A stretch of 64,000 nucleotides of DNA, taken from positions 9,298 through 73,297 of the forward strand of contig CALAVE010000032.1 of the NCBI GenBank assembly GCA_937892215.1, given 5' to 3'. The notes under the pieces were generated by a model, which had not been told where the DNA came from, searched no databases, and saw only the letters and a program-made list of their open reading frames with translations. Source of the DNA: an uncultured Porphyromonadaceae bacterium (GTDB lineage: Bacteria; Bacteroidota; Bacteroidia; Bacteroidales; Muribaculaceae). Both the position numbers and the translations under genes were made by a program. Shown here one piece after another: positions 56,960 to 64,000 of this stretch (its first letter is position 1; the number at the start of each line of letters is the position of its first letter).

Positions 56960-58429
56960 TTACCACACGCCCGATTCCTTGCGCGACGCGTCTATTCGCA
57001 GTAGGATAAATAGCAGGAACGTGAAGCCCCACAGCGATGAGCCGCCGTAACTGAAGAATGGCAGTGGAATACCTATCACAGGACACAGCCCTATCACCAT
57101 ACCTATGTTTATCGACAGGTGGAATATCAGTATCGATGCCACGCAGTAAGCATACACGCGGCCAAATGTGGTGTGCTGTCGCTCGGCTATGGCTATCACC
57201 CGCAGTATCAGCACGAGAAACAACAATAGCACTGCCGCCGAACCCACAAAGCCCTCTTCTTCGCCAATGGTGCAGAATATGAAGTCGGTATGCTGCTCCG
57301 GCACGTACTTTAGCTTGGTTTGAGTGCCATTGAGGAATCCTTTTCCAAGCACTCCGCCGGAGCCTATCGCTATCTTGCTCTGATTCACATTATATCCGGC
57401 TCCACGCAGGTCCTCCTCTATGCCCAGCGTAACCTTGATGCGTATCTGCTGGTGAGGTTGCAGAACGTTGTTGAAGCCGTAGTTTACAAGGAACATCAGC
57501 ACCACCGAAGCGCATGCAAATGCTATGGTGATGCTCACTTTCTTCATGTCGTCGTGCAGCATGCCTATGAGCAGATACACCAGTGAGAGTCCCAGAACGG
57601 TGAAGAAGAACACGTAGCCATTGATGTCCACGCCCAGAAAGTGTAGCGCGGTGGCGATTAGCCCGCTGGCAATGTAGCCAATAGCCACATTTCGTCCCAG
57701 TATCAGCGACCGGCAATACACCAGTAGCATTCCCACCACCAGTGCCATTATTAGCACAAACACGATGAACATGCCCAGCGGAATGCCCATTATCATGGTT
57801 GCGGCAAACTTGAGTACCACCACCACATACACCACCGCGCACAGTGCCGCAAACAGCACGAAACCGCTCATTCCCTCGCGATAGAGCACGAAGAAGAGTG
57901 ACATGAACACCAGTGCCGACCCTGTCTCTTTTTCCAACAGGATACAGAGCACAGGCAGCATTATCACTGTGATTGCTATGGCATAGTTGCGCCATCCCTT
58001 GAGGGCGAATCCGTACGTGCCGAAAAGGCGGGCCAGTGCCAGAGCAGTGGCTGTCTTGGCAAATTCGGCCGGCTGCAGACTCACAGGCCCCAGCACTATC
58101 CACGACCGGGAGCCTTTAATGTCGGGCGCGATGAAAATGGTGAGTATCAGTAGCAGTATCATCAGCCCGTAGATTGGGTAGGCGTAGGCTTCATATAGCC
58201 GCCTGTCAATCAGCAATAGCGAGAAACCGATTAGGAACGACAGCCCAATCCACAGGAACTGTTTACCTGAGAATTCCGACAGGTCGAACATGCTAGTGTT
58301 CTCAAAGTCGTAGGTTGCCGCATAGATGCTTATGGCACCGGCCACCACCAGTATGGCGTAGAGGAAGACGGTGAACCAGTCCACCGACCTTAGCACGTTG
58401 CTTTCATTCTCGTTATTGTACTGTACCAT
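56960..58429 (-). CDS. rodA: Rod-shape peptidoglycan polymerase RodA
   Basis: From the start MVQYNNENESNVLRSVDWF (489 residues) the gene overlaps the end of mrdA by 17 bp. About ten membrane helices show the SEDS pattern: SVDWFTVFLYAILVVAG, LQPAEFAKTATALALA, EKETGSALVFMSLFF, QSKIAIGSGGVLGKGFLNGTQ and IGIPLPFFSYGGSS. The length is above E. coli RodA (370), with extra residues in the middle part, as usual in Bacteroidetes. It polymerises lipid II glycan strands together with PBP2. It is the last gene of the mre operon. Confidence 0.95.
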   Translation of the reverse strand: MVQYNNENESNVLRSVDWFTVFLYAILVVAGAISIYAATYDFENTSMFDLSEFSGKQFLWIGLSFLIGFSLLLIDRRLYEAYAYPIYGLMILLLILTIFIAPDIKGSRSWIVLGPVSLQPAEFAKTATALALARLFGTYGFALKGWRNYAIAITVIMLPVLCILLEKETGSALVFMSLFFVLYREGMSGFVLFAALCAVVYVVVVLKFAATMIMGIPLGMFIVFVLIMALVVGMLLVYCRSLILGRNVAIGYIASGLIATALHFLGVDINGYVFFFTVLGLSLVYLLIGMLHDDMKKVSITIAFACASVVLMFLVNYGFNNVLQPHQQIRIKVTLGIEEDLRGAGYNVNQSKIAIGSGGVLGKGFLNGTQTKLKYVPEQHTDFIFCTIGEEEGFVGSAAVLLLFLVLILRVIAIAERQHTTFGRVYAYCVASILIFHLSINIGMVIGLCPVIGIPLPFFSYGGSSLWGFTFLLFILLRIDASRKESGVW

Positions 58430-60371
58430 CGCTTTGTGTCGGTTTTGTGTCGGTTGATGAATTGGGTGCGGCGGTTTCGCCGGCCGCTTGGGCATCTTTT
58501 GGCTTAGTGGCGCTCTTGCGCACTATCACGCCGCCTGCGGTGCTCGCTCCCAGCATACGGGCCTCCACGCCCTTGCGTCCCGGCGAAATCTCGCCATTGA
58601 GATATTTCTCTATGATGAGGCTGCCTATTGGTACGCCGAATGTGGCGCCGAAACCGGCATTCTCCACATACACGCATACCGCAATCTTGGGCTCGTTCAT
58701 CGGTGCAAATCCCATGAACACTGAGTGGTCGCGACCATGTGGGTTTTGGGCTGTTCCAGTCTTGCCGCACACTTCCAAGCCGGGGATGTTGGCTCCGCGG
58801 CAGGTTCCGCCCGTAACGGCCATTCTCATTCCTTCCACGATGTGCGCGTAGTAGGCCGAATTAATGGATGTTACCCGTTTTTCCTTAAATTCCTTGAGGG
58901 GACCCTTTCCGGCCACGCTGCTCACCACGTGGGGCGTGTAGAAGAAGCCGCGGTTGGCTATTGTGGCGCTCAGATTGGCAATCTGCAGCGGTGTGGCGAG
59001 GATCTCGCCTTGGCCTATGGCATCGGAAATGATGGTGTTGGCGCTCCAACTGCCGTGCCCGTATGCCTTGTCGTAGTATTTGCTGTTAGGAATGAATCCG
59101 CGGCTTTCGCCCGGCAGGTCCACACCTAGTTTGTAGCCGTAACCCATCGATACCATGTGGTTTTTCCACACTTCAAATGCCTTGTCGGGTGTACCGTAGC
59201 GCGATTTGCTGTCTATCATGTATTTAAGCCCGTAGCAGAAATATGCGTTACACGATGTCTGCAACGCCGGTTTCAGGGGCAGGGGAGAGCCGTGACCGTG
59301 GCATCCCACATGGAGACGCCCCCACGTGTAGCCGCGGTAGCATGGGTAGGCCGTGGCTGGCGTGATTATGCCTTCTTGCATGAAAATCAGTCCCTGAGTG
59401 GGCTTGAATGTGGAGCCGGGTGGATAGGCGGCCATGATGGCGCGGTCGAACAGGGGTTTGCGCTTGTCGTTCACCAGCATCCGGTAGTTCTTGCCTCGTT
59501 CGCGGCCTATTAGCAGCGACGGGTCGTAACTGGGACTGGATACCAGCGCCAGAATCTCGCCGGTTGACGGCTCTATGGCCACAATAGCGCCAATCTTGTT
59601 CTGCATCAGCCGCTCACCGTATTCCTGCAGACTGATGTCGATGCTGAGTTTGATGTCGCTTCCGGCCACTGGTGGCACATCGTTGGCTCCGTCGTTGTAA
59701 TGCCCCTTGATTTTGCCCAGCGCGTCGCGAATCAGAATCTCGTTGCCCTTAACTCCACGCAGATATGTCTCGTAACTTTTTTCCACTCCCAGGTCGCCGG
59801 TGTAGTCGCCGGGCTTGTAGTATTCGTCGTTCTCTATGTCGCGCTTGTTCACCTCGCGTATGTCGCCCAGGATGTTGGCGGCGGCGTTATACTTGTACTG
59901 ACGCAGGATGCGCTGCACAATGAAGAATCCGGGGAAACGGTAGAGTTTCTCCTGAATCCGTCCGTAGTCCTGAGCCGAGAGGTGGTTCATGAAAATCTGC
60001 TGTGTGTAGGCCGAGTAGTTGATGTTCTTGCGGCGGTCTTTCATGTCGGCCATGCGCTTGTCGAACACCTCGCGTGTTATCTGAAGCGTGTTGCAGAAGT
60101 CGGTCGTGTCGAATGGCTGCACGTCCTTGGGTATCATCACCAGGTCGTAGGCCGGCTGATTGAAAACCACTAGGCTGTCATTGCGGTCGTAAATCAGTCC
60201 GCGGGAAGGGTAGATGGTTTTCTTCAGGAATGCGTTGGAATCGGCGTTCTCCTTGTAGGCCGAGTCCATTACCTGCAGATTGAATAATCGGGCGAGGTAG
60301 ATTACGACGATTACAACGATGAAACCGCCTATCACGAATTTGCGCTTCTCAAGGTTATAATCTTTTCTCAC
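58413..60371 (-). CDS. mrdA: Penicillin-binding protein 2 (transpeptidase)
   Basis: The 652 residues have one N-terminal membrane helix (FVIGGFIVVIVVIYLARLF), a dimerisation domain and a transpeptidase domain with S320-x2-K323 (PPGSTFKPTQ), S373-C-N375 and K537-T-G539. All three motifs of the penicilloyl-serine transferase fold are in place. It cross-links side-wall peptidoglycan with RodA. A C-terminal tail of about 50 residues rich in Ala, Thr and Pro is unlike the E. coli enzyme. It overlaps mreD upstream and rodA downstream by 17 bp each, indicating translational coupling. Confidence 0.96.
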   Translation of the reverse strand: MRKDYNLEKRKFVIGGFIVVIVVIYLARLFNLQVMDSAYKENADSNAFLKKTIYPSRGLIYDRNDSLVVFNQPAYDLVMIPKDVQPFDTTDFCNTLQITREVFDKRMADMKDRRKNINYSAYTQQIFMNHLSAQDYGRIQEKLYRFPGFFIVQRILRQYKYNAAANILGDIREVNKRDIENDEYYKPGDYTGDLGVEKSYETYLRGVKGNEILIRDALGKIKGHYNDGANDVPPVAGSDIKLSIDISLQEYGERLMQNKIGAIVAIEPSTGEILALVSSPSYDPSLLIGRERGKNYRMLVNDKRKPLFDRAIMAAYPPGSTFKPTQGLIFMQEGIITPATAYPCYRGYTWGRLHVGCHGHGSPLPLKPALQTSCNAYFCYGLKYMIDSKSRYGTPDKAFEVWKNHMVSMGYGYKLGVDLPGESRGFIPNSKYYDKAYGHGSWSANTIISDAIGQGEILATPLQIANLSATIANRGFFYTPHVVSSVAGKGPLKEFKEKRVTSINSAYYAHIVEGMRMAVTGGTCRGANIPGLEVCGKTGTAQNPHGRDHSVFMGFAPMNEPKIAVCVYVENAGFGATFGVPIGSLIIEKYLNGEISPGRKGVEARMLGASTAGGVIVRKSATKPKDAQAAGETAAPNSSTDTKPTQSDGTVQ

Positions 60372-60873
60372 GACGCGTACTCACAAAACTATCAATTCCT
60401 AAAATGAAAACAACCGACAGCAGACTGCTTGCCCCTATGCGGATAAGTGTCAGCGAGAAATTGCGCAGGGTGAATGCCTGAATGGTGAAAATCAGGAAGC
60501 AGTAGAGCACCGTAAGGGTTGTAGCGTATTTCGCGTAAGTCTCAAACCCCAGCGAGTGAATCGACGGTAGGGGATTGCTCATGTCGTCCTCACGCGCCTG
60601 GAATGCGTTGAACGCCGGGTGGCGTAGTGCTCCCATTATGGTGCACGACAACGCGTTCATCCCCTGTGTGTTACTGAATATGTCCACCACCAGACCGAGC
60701 ACGAACGATATGGTGAGCACCCAGTTTGTGCTCATGTTGATGGGCAGACGCATAATCACGTAGATGAATATGATGGGCATGGCCACGTTGAACAGCAGTA
60801 TCTTGCTGCAGAACACCTGCAGCAGCACCATTATTACCGTGAGCAATATGAGTTGGAACACTGTCTTTGCCAT
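60355..60873 (-). CDS. mreD: Rod-shape-determining protein MreD
   Basis: The 172-residue membrane protein has about five helices (VFQLILLTVIMVLLQVF, ILLFNVAMPIIFIYVIMRLPI, NWVLTISFVLGLVVDIFSNT). The VLGLVVDIFS...GMNALSC part matches MreD. It lies 1 bp before mreC and overlaps mrdA by 17 bp. MreD links MreC to the cell-wall synthesis complex in the inner membrane. Confidence 0.88.
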   Translation of the reverse strand: MAKTVFQLILLTVIMVLLQVFCSKILLFNVAMPIIFIYVIMRLPINMSTNWVLTISFVLGLVVDIFSNTQGMNALSCTIMGALRHPAFNAFQAREDDMSNPLPSIHSLGFETYAKYATTLTVLYCFLIFTIQAFTLRNFSLTLIRIGASSLLSVVFILGIDSFVSTRREKRL

Positions 60874-60874
60874 C

Positions 60875-61723
60875 TTACTTTTCCTCCTCGTTGTTATCTT
60901 GCTTTAACGCTTCCAGTTCCTCGTGCATAGTGTTTTTCAGCGCTCGCACAGTGCTCAGTTGGGAGAAGTTGGTGGTCAACTTAATCTTCAGCGAGATGAA
61001 GTTCTCATTCACTCCGTTATAGTTTCCGTCCACTATTCCCACAATGATTCCCTCCGGAAACACGGCGGAATATCCGCTGGTGACTATGGTGTCGCCCTTG
61101 TGGTAAATCACATGCTTGGGTAATTCCTGCAGAACTGCATATTCCGGCGACTTGCCATCCCACACCATGCTCCCGAAGTACTCGCTGTTCTTCAGTTTGC
61201 ACGACAGGCGCAGGTTGGGGTTGAGAAGCGAGATTATGCGTGCTGAGTGGGTGCCTACCACATTCACCATTCCCACCACGCCGTTCTGGTCCACCACGCC
61301 CATCTCGGGCTTGATGCCTTCGGCCGAGCCTCGGTTGATGGTGATGTAGTTGTTGGTCTGTGAGATGCTGTTGCTTATCACATGTGCCAGAATAAAGTCG
61401 AACTGCTGCTCGCCGTTGCTTACTATTGCTGAGTCCTCCAGTTGCAGACGCAAGTCATATACTTGGTTGCGCAGGTTCGTCACCTCCATTTCCAGCAGTG
61501 CGTTACGCTCCTGCAGGTCTTCGTTGATGTCGCGCAGGTTAAGGTAGGATGTGACCGACCCGAAAGCATTGTAAATAGAGGCTGTTACTGTGTTGGCCGA
61601 TGACAGGTACACGCTTTGCTGATAGGGGTTTGTCTGGAATAGCAGAATTAGGCTCACAATCGCATAGAATGTGAACACAAACCATGAACTATGCTTTATG
61701 AAAAAGTCTAACAGGTTTTTCAT
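60875..61723 (-). CDS. mreC: Rod-shape-determining protein MreC
   Basis: The 282 residues have an N-terminal membrane helix (SSWFVFTFYAIVSLILLF), a coiled coil (NEDLQERNALLEMEVTNLRNQVYDLRLQLED by its ends, about 65-95) and the beta-barrel domain (ITINRGSAEGIKPEMGVVDQNGVVGMV, about 130-156). It ends in an acidic tail. MreC is the periplasmic scaffold of the elongasome. A 71-bp gap separates it from mreB. Confidence 0.93.
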   Translation of the reverse strand: MKNLLDFFIKHSSWFVFTFYAIVSLILLFQTNPYQQSVYLSSANTVTASIYNAFGSVTSYLNLRDINEDLQERNALLEMEVTNLRNQVYDLRLQLEDSAIVSNGEQQFDFILAHVISNSISQTNNYITINRGSAEGIKPEMGVVDQNGVVGMVNVVGTHSARIISLLNPNLRLSCKLKNSEYFGSMVWDGKSPEYAVLQELPKHVIYHKGDTIVTSGYSAVFPEGIIVGIVDGNYNGVNENFISLKIKLTTNFSQLSTVRALKNTMHEELEALKQDNNEEEK

Positions 61724-61794
61724 TGCTTGCTGTCAACGATTTACGAGGCTCACGTAGCGGCCTCATCTGCCTCTGGCACGGTTGCGCACCGGCC

Positions 61795-62814
61795 TTACTT
61801 CATGAGGAAGCGGAAGTGCTTAATGTTCTTCAGGGCCACACCTGTTCCGCGTGCCACTGCCAGAAGCGGCTCCTCTGCCACATGGAACGTGATGCCTATC
61901 TTGTCGGACAAGCGCTTGTCAAGTCCGCGCAGCAATGCACCGCCACCGGTCAGATACACGCCGTTCTTCACCAGGTCGGCATACAGTTCAGGCGGAGTCT
62001 GCTCCAGTGCCTGAAGCACTGCGGCCTCAATCTTGGAGATTGATTTCTCTATGCTGTGGCAGATTTCCTGATACGACACATGAACCTCCTTGGGCAGCGA
62101 TGTCATCAAGTCAGGACCGTGAACGATGTAGTCCTCAGGCGCATCCTCAAGTTCGGTAAGGGCTGCGCCAACGTTAATCTTGATGAGCTCCGCTGTGCGC
62201 TCGCCCACCTTCACGCCGTGTGCGCGGCGCATGTGCTCCTGAATGTCGTCGTTAAGGTCGTCACCGGCCACCTTTATGCTCTTGTTGCTCACGATTCCGC
62301 CAAGTGAAATCACGGCTATCTCAGTGGTTCCGCCACCTATGTCCACAATCATGTTGCCTTCCGGTGCCAGCACGTCCAGACCGATACCCAGAGCGGCTGC
62401 CATTGGCTCGTAAATCATGTACACGTCGCGACCGCCGGCATGCTCCGATGAGTCGCGCACGGCACGAATCTCAACCTCGGTTGACCCCGACGGGATGCAA
62501 ACCACCATGCGCATCGACGGCGAGAACCAGTGATGACGCGAACTCACTTTCTTAATCATGCCGCGAATCATCATCTCGGCTGCCTGGAAGTCGGCAATCA
62601 CACCGTCGCGAAGCGGGCGCACCACATGGATTCCGTCGGGCACCTTGCCATACATCTGGCGAGCAGGCTCTCCCACGGCCTCCATCTTGCCTGTGCGAGT
62701 GTGAATCGCCACCATCGACGGCTCGTTAATCACTATCTTATCGTTGTGGATTATAATCGTGTTCGCCGTTCCCAAGTCAACAGCTATTTCTTGTGTGAAA
62801 GAAAAAAGTCCCAT
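61795..62814 (-). CDS. mreB: Rod-shape-determining protein MreB (actin homologue)
   Basis: The 339 residues show the actin-fold motifs: PHOSPHATE-1 IAVDLGTANTIIIH (about 10-23), PHOSPHATE-2 MIVDIGGGTTEIAVISLGG (about 158-176) and the ADENOSINE motif GVYLTGGGALLRGLDKRL. The N-terminus MGLFSFTQE holds the amphipathic membrane-binding helix. It positions the elongation machinery along the inner membrane. It is the first gene of the mreBCD-mrdA-rodA operon. Its promoter lies about 120 bp upstream. Confidence 0.98.
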   Translation of the reverse strand: MGLFSFTQEIAVDLGTANTIIIHNDKIVINEPSMVAIHTRTGKMEAVGEPARQMYGKVPDGIHVVRPLRDGVIADFQAAEMMIRGMIKKVSSRHHWFSPSMRMVVCIPSGSTEVEIRAVRDSSEHAGGRDVYMIYEPMAAALGIGLDVLAPEGNMIVDIGGGTTEIAVISLGGIVSNKSIKVAGDDLNDDIQEHMRRAHGVKVGERTAELIKINVGAALTELEDAPEDYIVHGPDLMTSLPKEVHVSYQEICHSIEKSISKIEAAVLQALEQTPPELYADLVKNGVYLTGGGALLRGLDKRLSDKIGITFHVAEEPLLAVARGTGVALKNIKHFRFLMK

Positions 62815-62933
62815 ATTTCGTACTTTAAGTTTTAGTTAATATTTCAATGTTTAATCTATTATAAATTAACGTTTTGTGTGAAAAAACTTTTTCATTCCGC
62901 TCAGATAAAAACATTCTGCGCGTAAATCAACTA

Positions 62934-62941
62934 CAAAAGTA
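62934..62941 (-). promoter_or_regulatory. -7 box of the mre operon
   Basis: TACTTTTG on the minus strand fits TAnnTTTG. It implies a long leader of about 115 nt before mreB. The -33 region shows a TTG 22 bp upstream, at the limit of the usual spacing. Confidence 0.45.
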
Positions 62942-63024
62942 TTAAAAACTACTTGATTAAGAACAATAAAAAGATAAAAAGTTTTCAACAAATTTTTTCA
63001 TCGAAAAAATTATTGCTTTTACGC

Positions 63025-63054
63025 TTGTCCTTTCAGGGTTTTTTACTAATTTTG
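63025..63054 (+). promoter_or_regulatory. tRNA-Ser promoter
   Basis: TTG (63025-63027), a 19-bp spacer and TAATTTTG (63047-63054) match the consensus, about 28 bases before the tRNA. Confidence 0.65.
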
Positions 63055-63082
63055 CACCGTCGATGTGAAAACATCTGCTTTC

Positions 63083-63167
63083 GGAAAGATGGTAGAGTGG
63101 TCGATTACACCGGTCTTGAAAACCGGCGTGCTGAGAGGCACCGGGGGTTCGAATCCCTCTCTTTCCG
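63083..63167 (+). tRNA. tRNA-Ser (anticodon UGA)
   Basis: GGAAAGA (63083-63089) pairs with TCTTTCC (63160-63166), and G is the discriminator. The anticodon loop CTTGAAA carries TGA. The variable arm is long (GTGCTGAGAGGCAC), as in type II tRNAs, and the T loop is GTTCGAATC. CCA is not encoded. It reads UCN codons, mainly UCA. Confidence 0.96.
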
Positions 63168-63216
63168 CTAAAAGATAAAGACGTCCCTTGGGGCGTCTTT
63201 ATCTTTTAGCGGAAAG
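63161..63216 (+). terminator. Long hairpin that includes the tRNA-Ser 3' end
   Basis: CTTTCCGCTAAAAGATAAAG plus ACG (63161-63183) is perfectly complementary to 63194-63216. CCC/GGG continues the stem around a bulged T and a TTG loop. The inner part with its T-rich stretch can terminate the tRNA transcript. The outer part competes with the acceptor stem. Confidence 0.7.
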
Positions 63217-63353
63217 GGCTGTAGCTGAGACCCCCCATGGGTTCGTTATTCTAAATATCTCCTTTTGTTCTTTTTCCGTAGCTTTGATTTTAGCCAGCGT
63301 ATTATTTCATTCCTTAGAGACGGGCCTCTTGCTTGGTTGACGGCCATGTGAAC

Positions 63354-64000
63354 ATGATGCCTGACGGTTCAAGAGTTGACCCTACCACCAGCGACAAGAG
63401 TATTGTCATTTACAACCCTGCCACTGGTGAGCGCACAATGATTGACCCCACGTCGGATACTGGTTTGGCGAATGTTGGCGAAATAACGACGGTAGCCGAA
63501 CACGAGGCCAAAATAGAAGCAAACCGCAGACGTGCCGTACAAGGAGCCATCGACGCGGCACAAGGCACAGTGCGCGTGGTACCCGGTGAGCAGATTCGTA
63601 AAGCCGGCTTTGCCAATGTTCTTGAGTTTATTGAATATGTAGCCAAAAATTTTAATCAGATTAAGCGAGGAAATGATTACGAAAATTCTGAAGGTGGGCA
63701 GAATGAGACTTTTCTTGTACAACTTTCAGATGACCATAATAACACGTTGTTTATTCAACTATCTCGTGACGGGAGTTACTGGAATATAAATAGCGCTGGT
63801 GTTTTTGCCCGGAAGTATGGGAAAAATAGGGAAACAATTTGGTCTGCATCCGAAGTGCAGAATCACGGTTCGGCAACCGATAACGCTTCGCTGAATAAGC
63901 CTACTGCCGAAAATAGCTTAATCACAAACGGAACTGCGTCCAATGTTTCCGTGGGCAAAGATAGTGAAAGTTCTTCGGATGTGCAAGAGGTGGCGGGTGC
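63354..64000 (+). CDS. Mobile-element protein, probably of the phage MuF/polyvalent-protein type (3' end outside the window)
   Basis: A frame open to the window end starts at ATG 63354 (a stop lies 13 codons upstream); 215 codons are visible. It starts MMPDGSRVDPTTSDKSIVIY. The segment NVLEFIEYVAKNFNQI...TFLVQLSDDHNNTLFIQLSRDGSYWNINSAGVF...ETIW (about 85-150) resembles the small nuclease-like PBECR domains found in phage head-morphogenesis and large polyvalent proteins. The following NASLNKPTAENSL linker fits that class too. Codons are clearly A/T-richer than those of the mre operon, a sign of transfer. Position just behind a tRNA gene suggests an integrated element. The N-terminus may be truncated. 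Confidence 0.5.
   Translation, partial: MMPDGSRVDPTTSDKSIVIYNPATGERTMIDPTSDTGLANVGEITTVAEHEAKIEANRRRAVQGAIDAAQGTVRVVPGEQIRKAGFANVLEFIEYVAKNFNQIKRGNDYENSEGGQNETFLVQLSDDHNNTLFIQLSRDGSYWNINSAGVFARKYGKNRETIWSASEVQNHGSATDNASLNKPTAENSLITNGTASNVSVGKDSESSSDVQEVAG

Noticed and set aside
1..64000. CRISPR array, rRNA operon or insertion sequence
   Set aside because: No regularly spaced repeats of CRISPR type, no rRNA segments and no transposase gene were seen in the window.

Overview
The window is a chromosomal segment of a member of the Bacteroidales. The evidence is the phylum-type promoters (TAnnTTTG at -7, TTTG or TTG near -33), the near absence of Shine-Dalgarno sequences, DUF4296 and DUF3667 proteins, BspA-type leucine-rich-repeat proteins with dockerin-like tails, and an mreB-mreC-mreD-mrdA-rodA operon. 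A gut or oral commensal of the Muribaculaceae/Prevotellaceae kind fits, but the sequence read by eye does not settle the family.

Layout. 0-2.2 kb: groES-groEL behind what looks like a sigma-54 promoter. 2.2-8 kb (minus): ileS, a DksA/TraR-like gene, lspA, a DUF4296 lipoprotein and a small unknown. 8-11.7 kb (minus): a three-gene set of alpha/beta hydrolase, membrane-anchored MurF-like ligase and Ddl. 11.8-16 kb: surface-protein territory with two decayed genes, a YARHG-domain protein and a small XRE regulator. 16-26 kb: ligA, an exonuclease/endonuclease/phosphatase (EEP) family protein, an FMN-binding protein, the tsaC-sugar transferase-ClC-fmt run, and glnS. 26-33.6 kb: a Kef-type antiporter next to a DUF3667 gene and its truncated copy, rarA, and a secreted alpha-amylase with three starch-binding modules. 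33.7-36.9 kb: a pair of unknown exported proteins. 37.6-44.5 kb: etfB-etfA-acyl-CoA dehydrogenase, a dipeptidyl peptidase IV and miaA. 44.5-47.3 kb: an AraC regulator facing a ferritin-like protein, a 59-residue winged-helix protein and a metallo-beta-lactamase/rubredoxin fusion. 47.8-51.1 kb: a Nudix regulator with two perfect palindromic operators, followed by an ADP-ribosylhydrolase/tyrosine-phosphatase/ADP-ribosylhydrolase triple fusion. 51.2-56.9 kb: a LytTR two-component system divergent from a leucine-rich-repeat surface protein. 57-62.8 kb: the rod-shape operon. 63 kb to the end: tRNA-Ser(UGA) and the start of what looks like an integrated mobile element.

Most promising candidate for an undescribed system: the Nudix regulator plus the 842-residue triple fusion. 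It pairs a possible ADP-ribose sensor/hydrolase with an enzyme that joins two ADP-ribosylhydrolase domains around a Cys-based phosphatase, all behind a tightly operator-flanked promoter. Other strong signals are a 21-bp-phased TTTCGTCA repeat that looks like a LytTR operator, a family of palindromes placed directly after stop codons, a perfect 366-bp in-frame duplication in a surface protein, and a possible replication-terminus/dif region near 37 kb.
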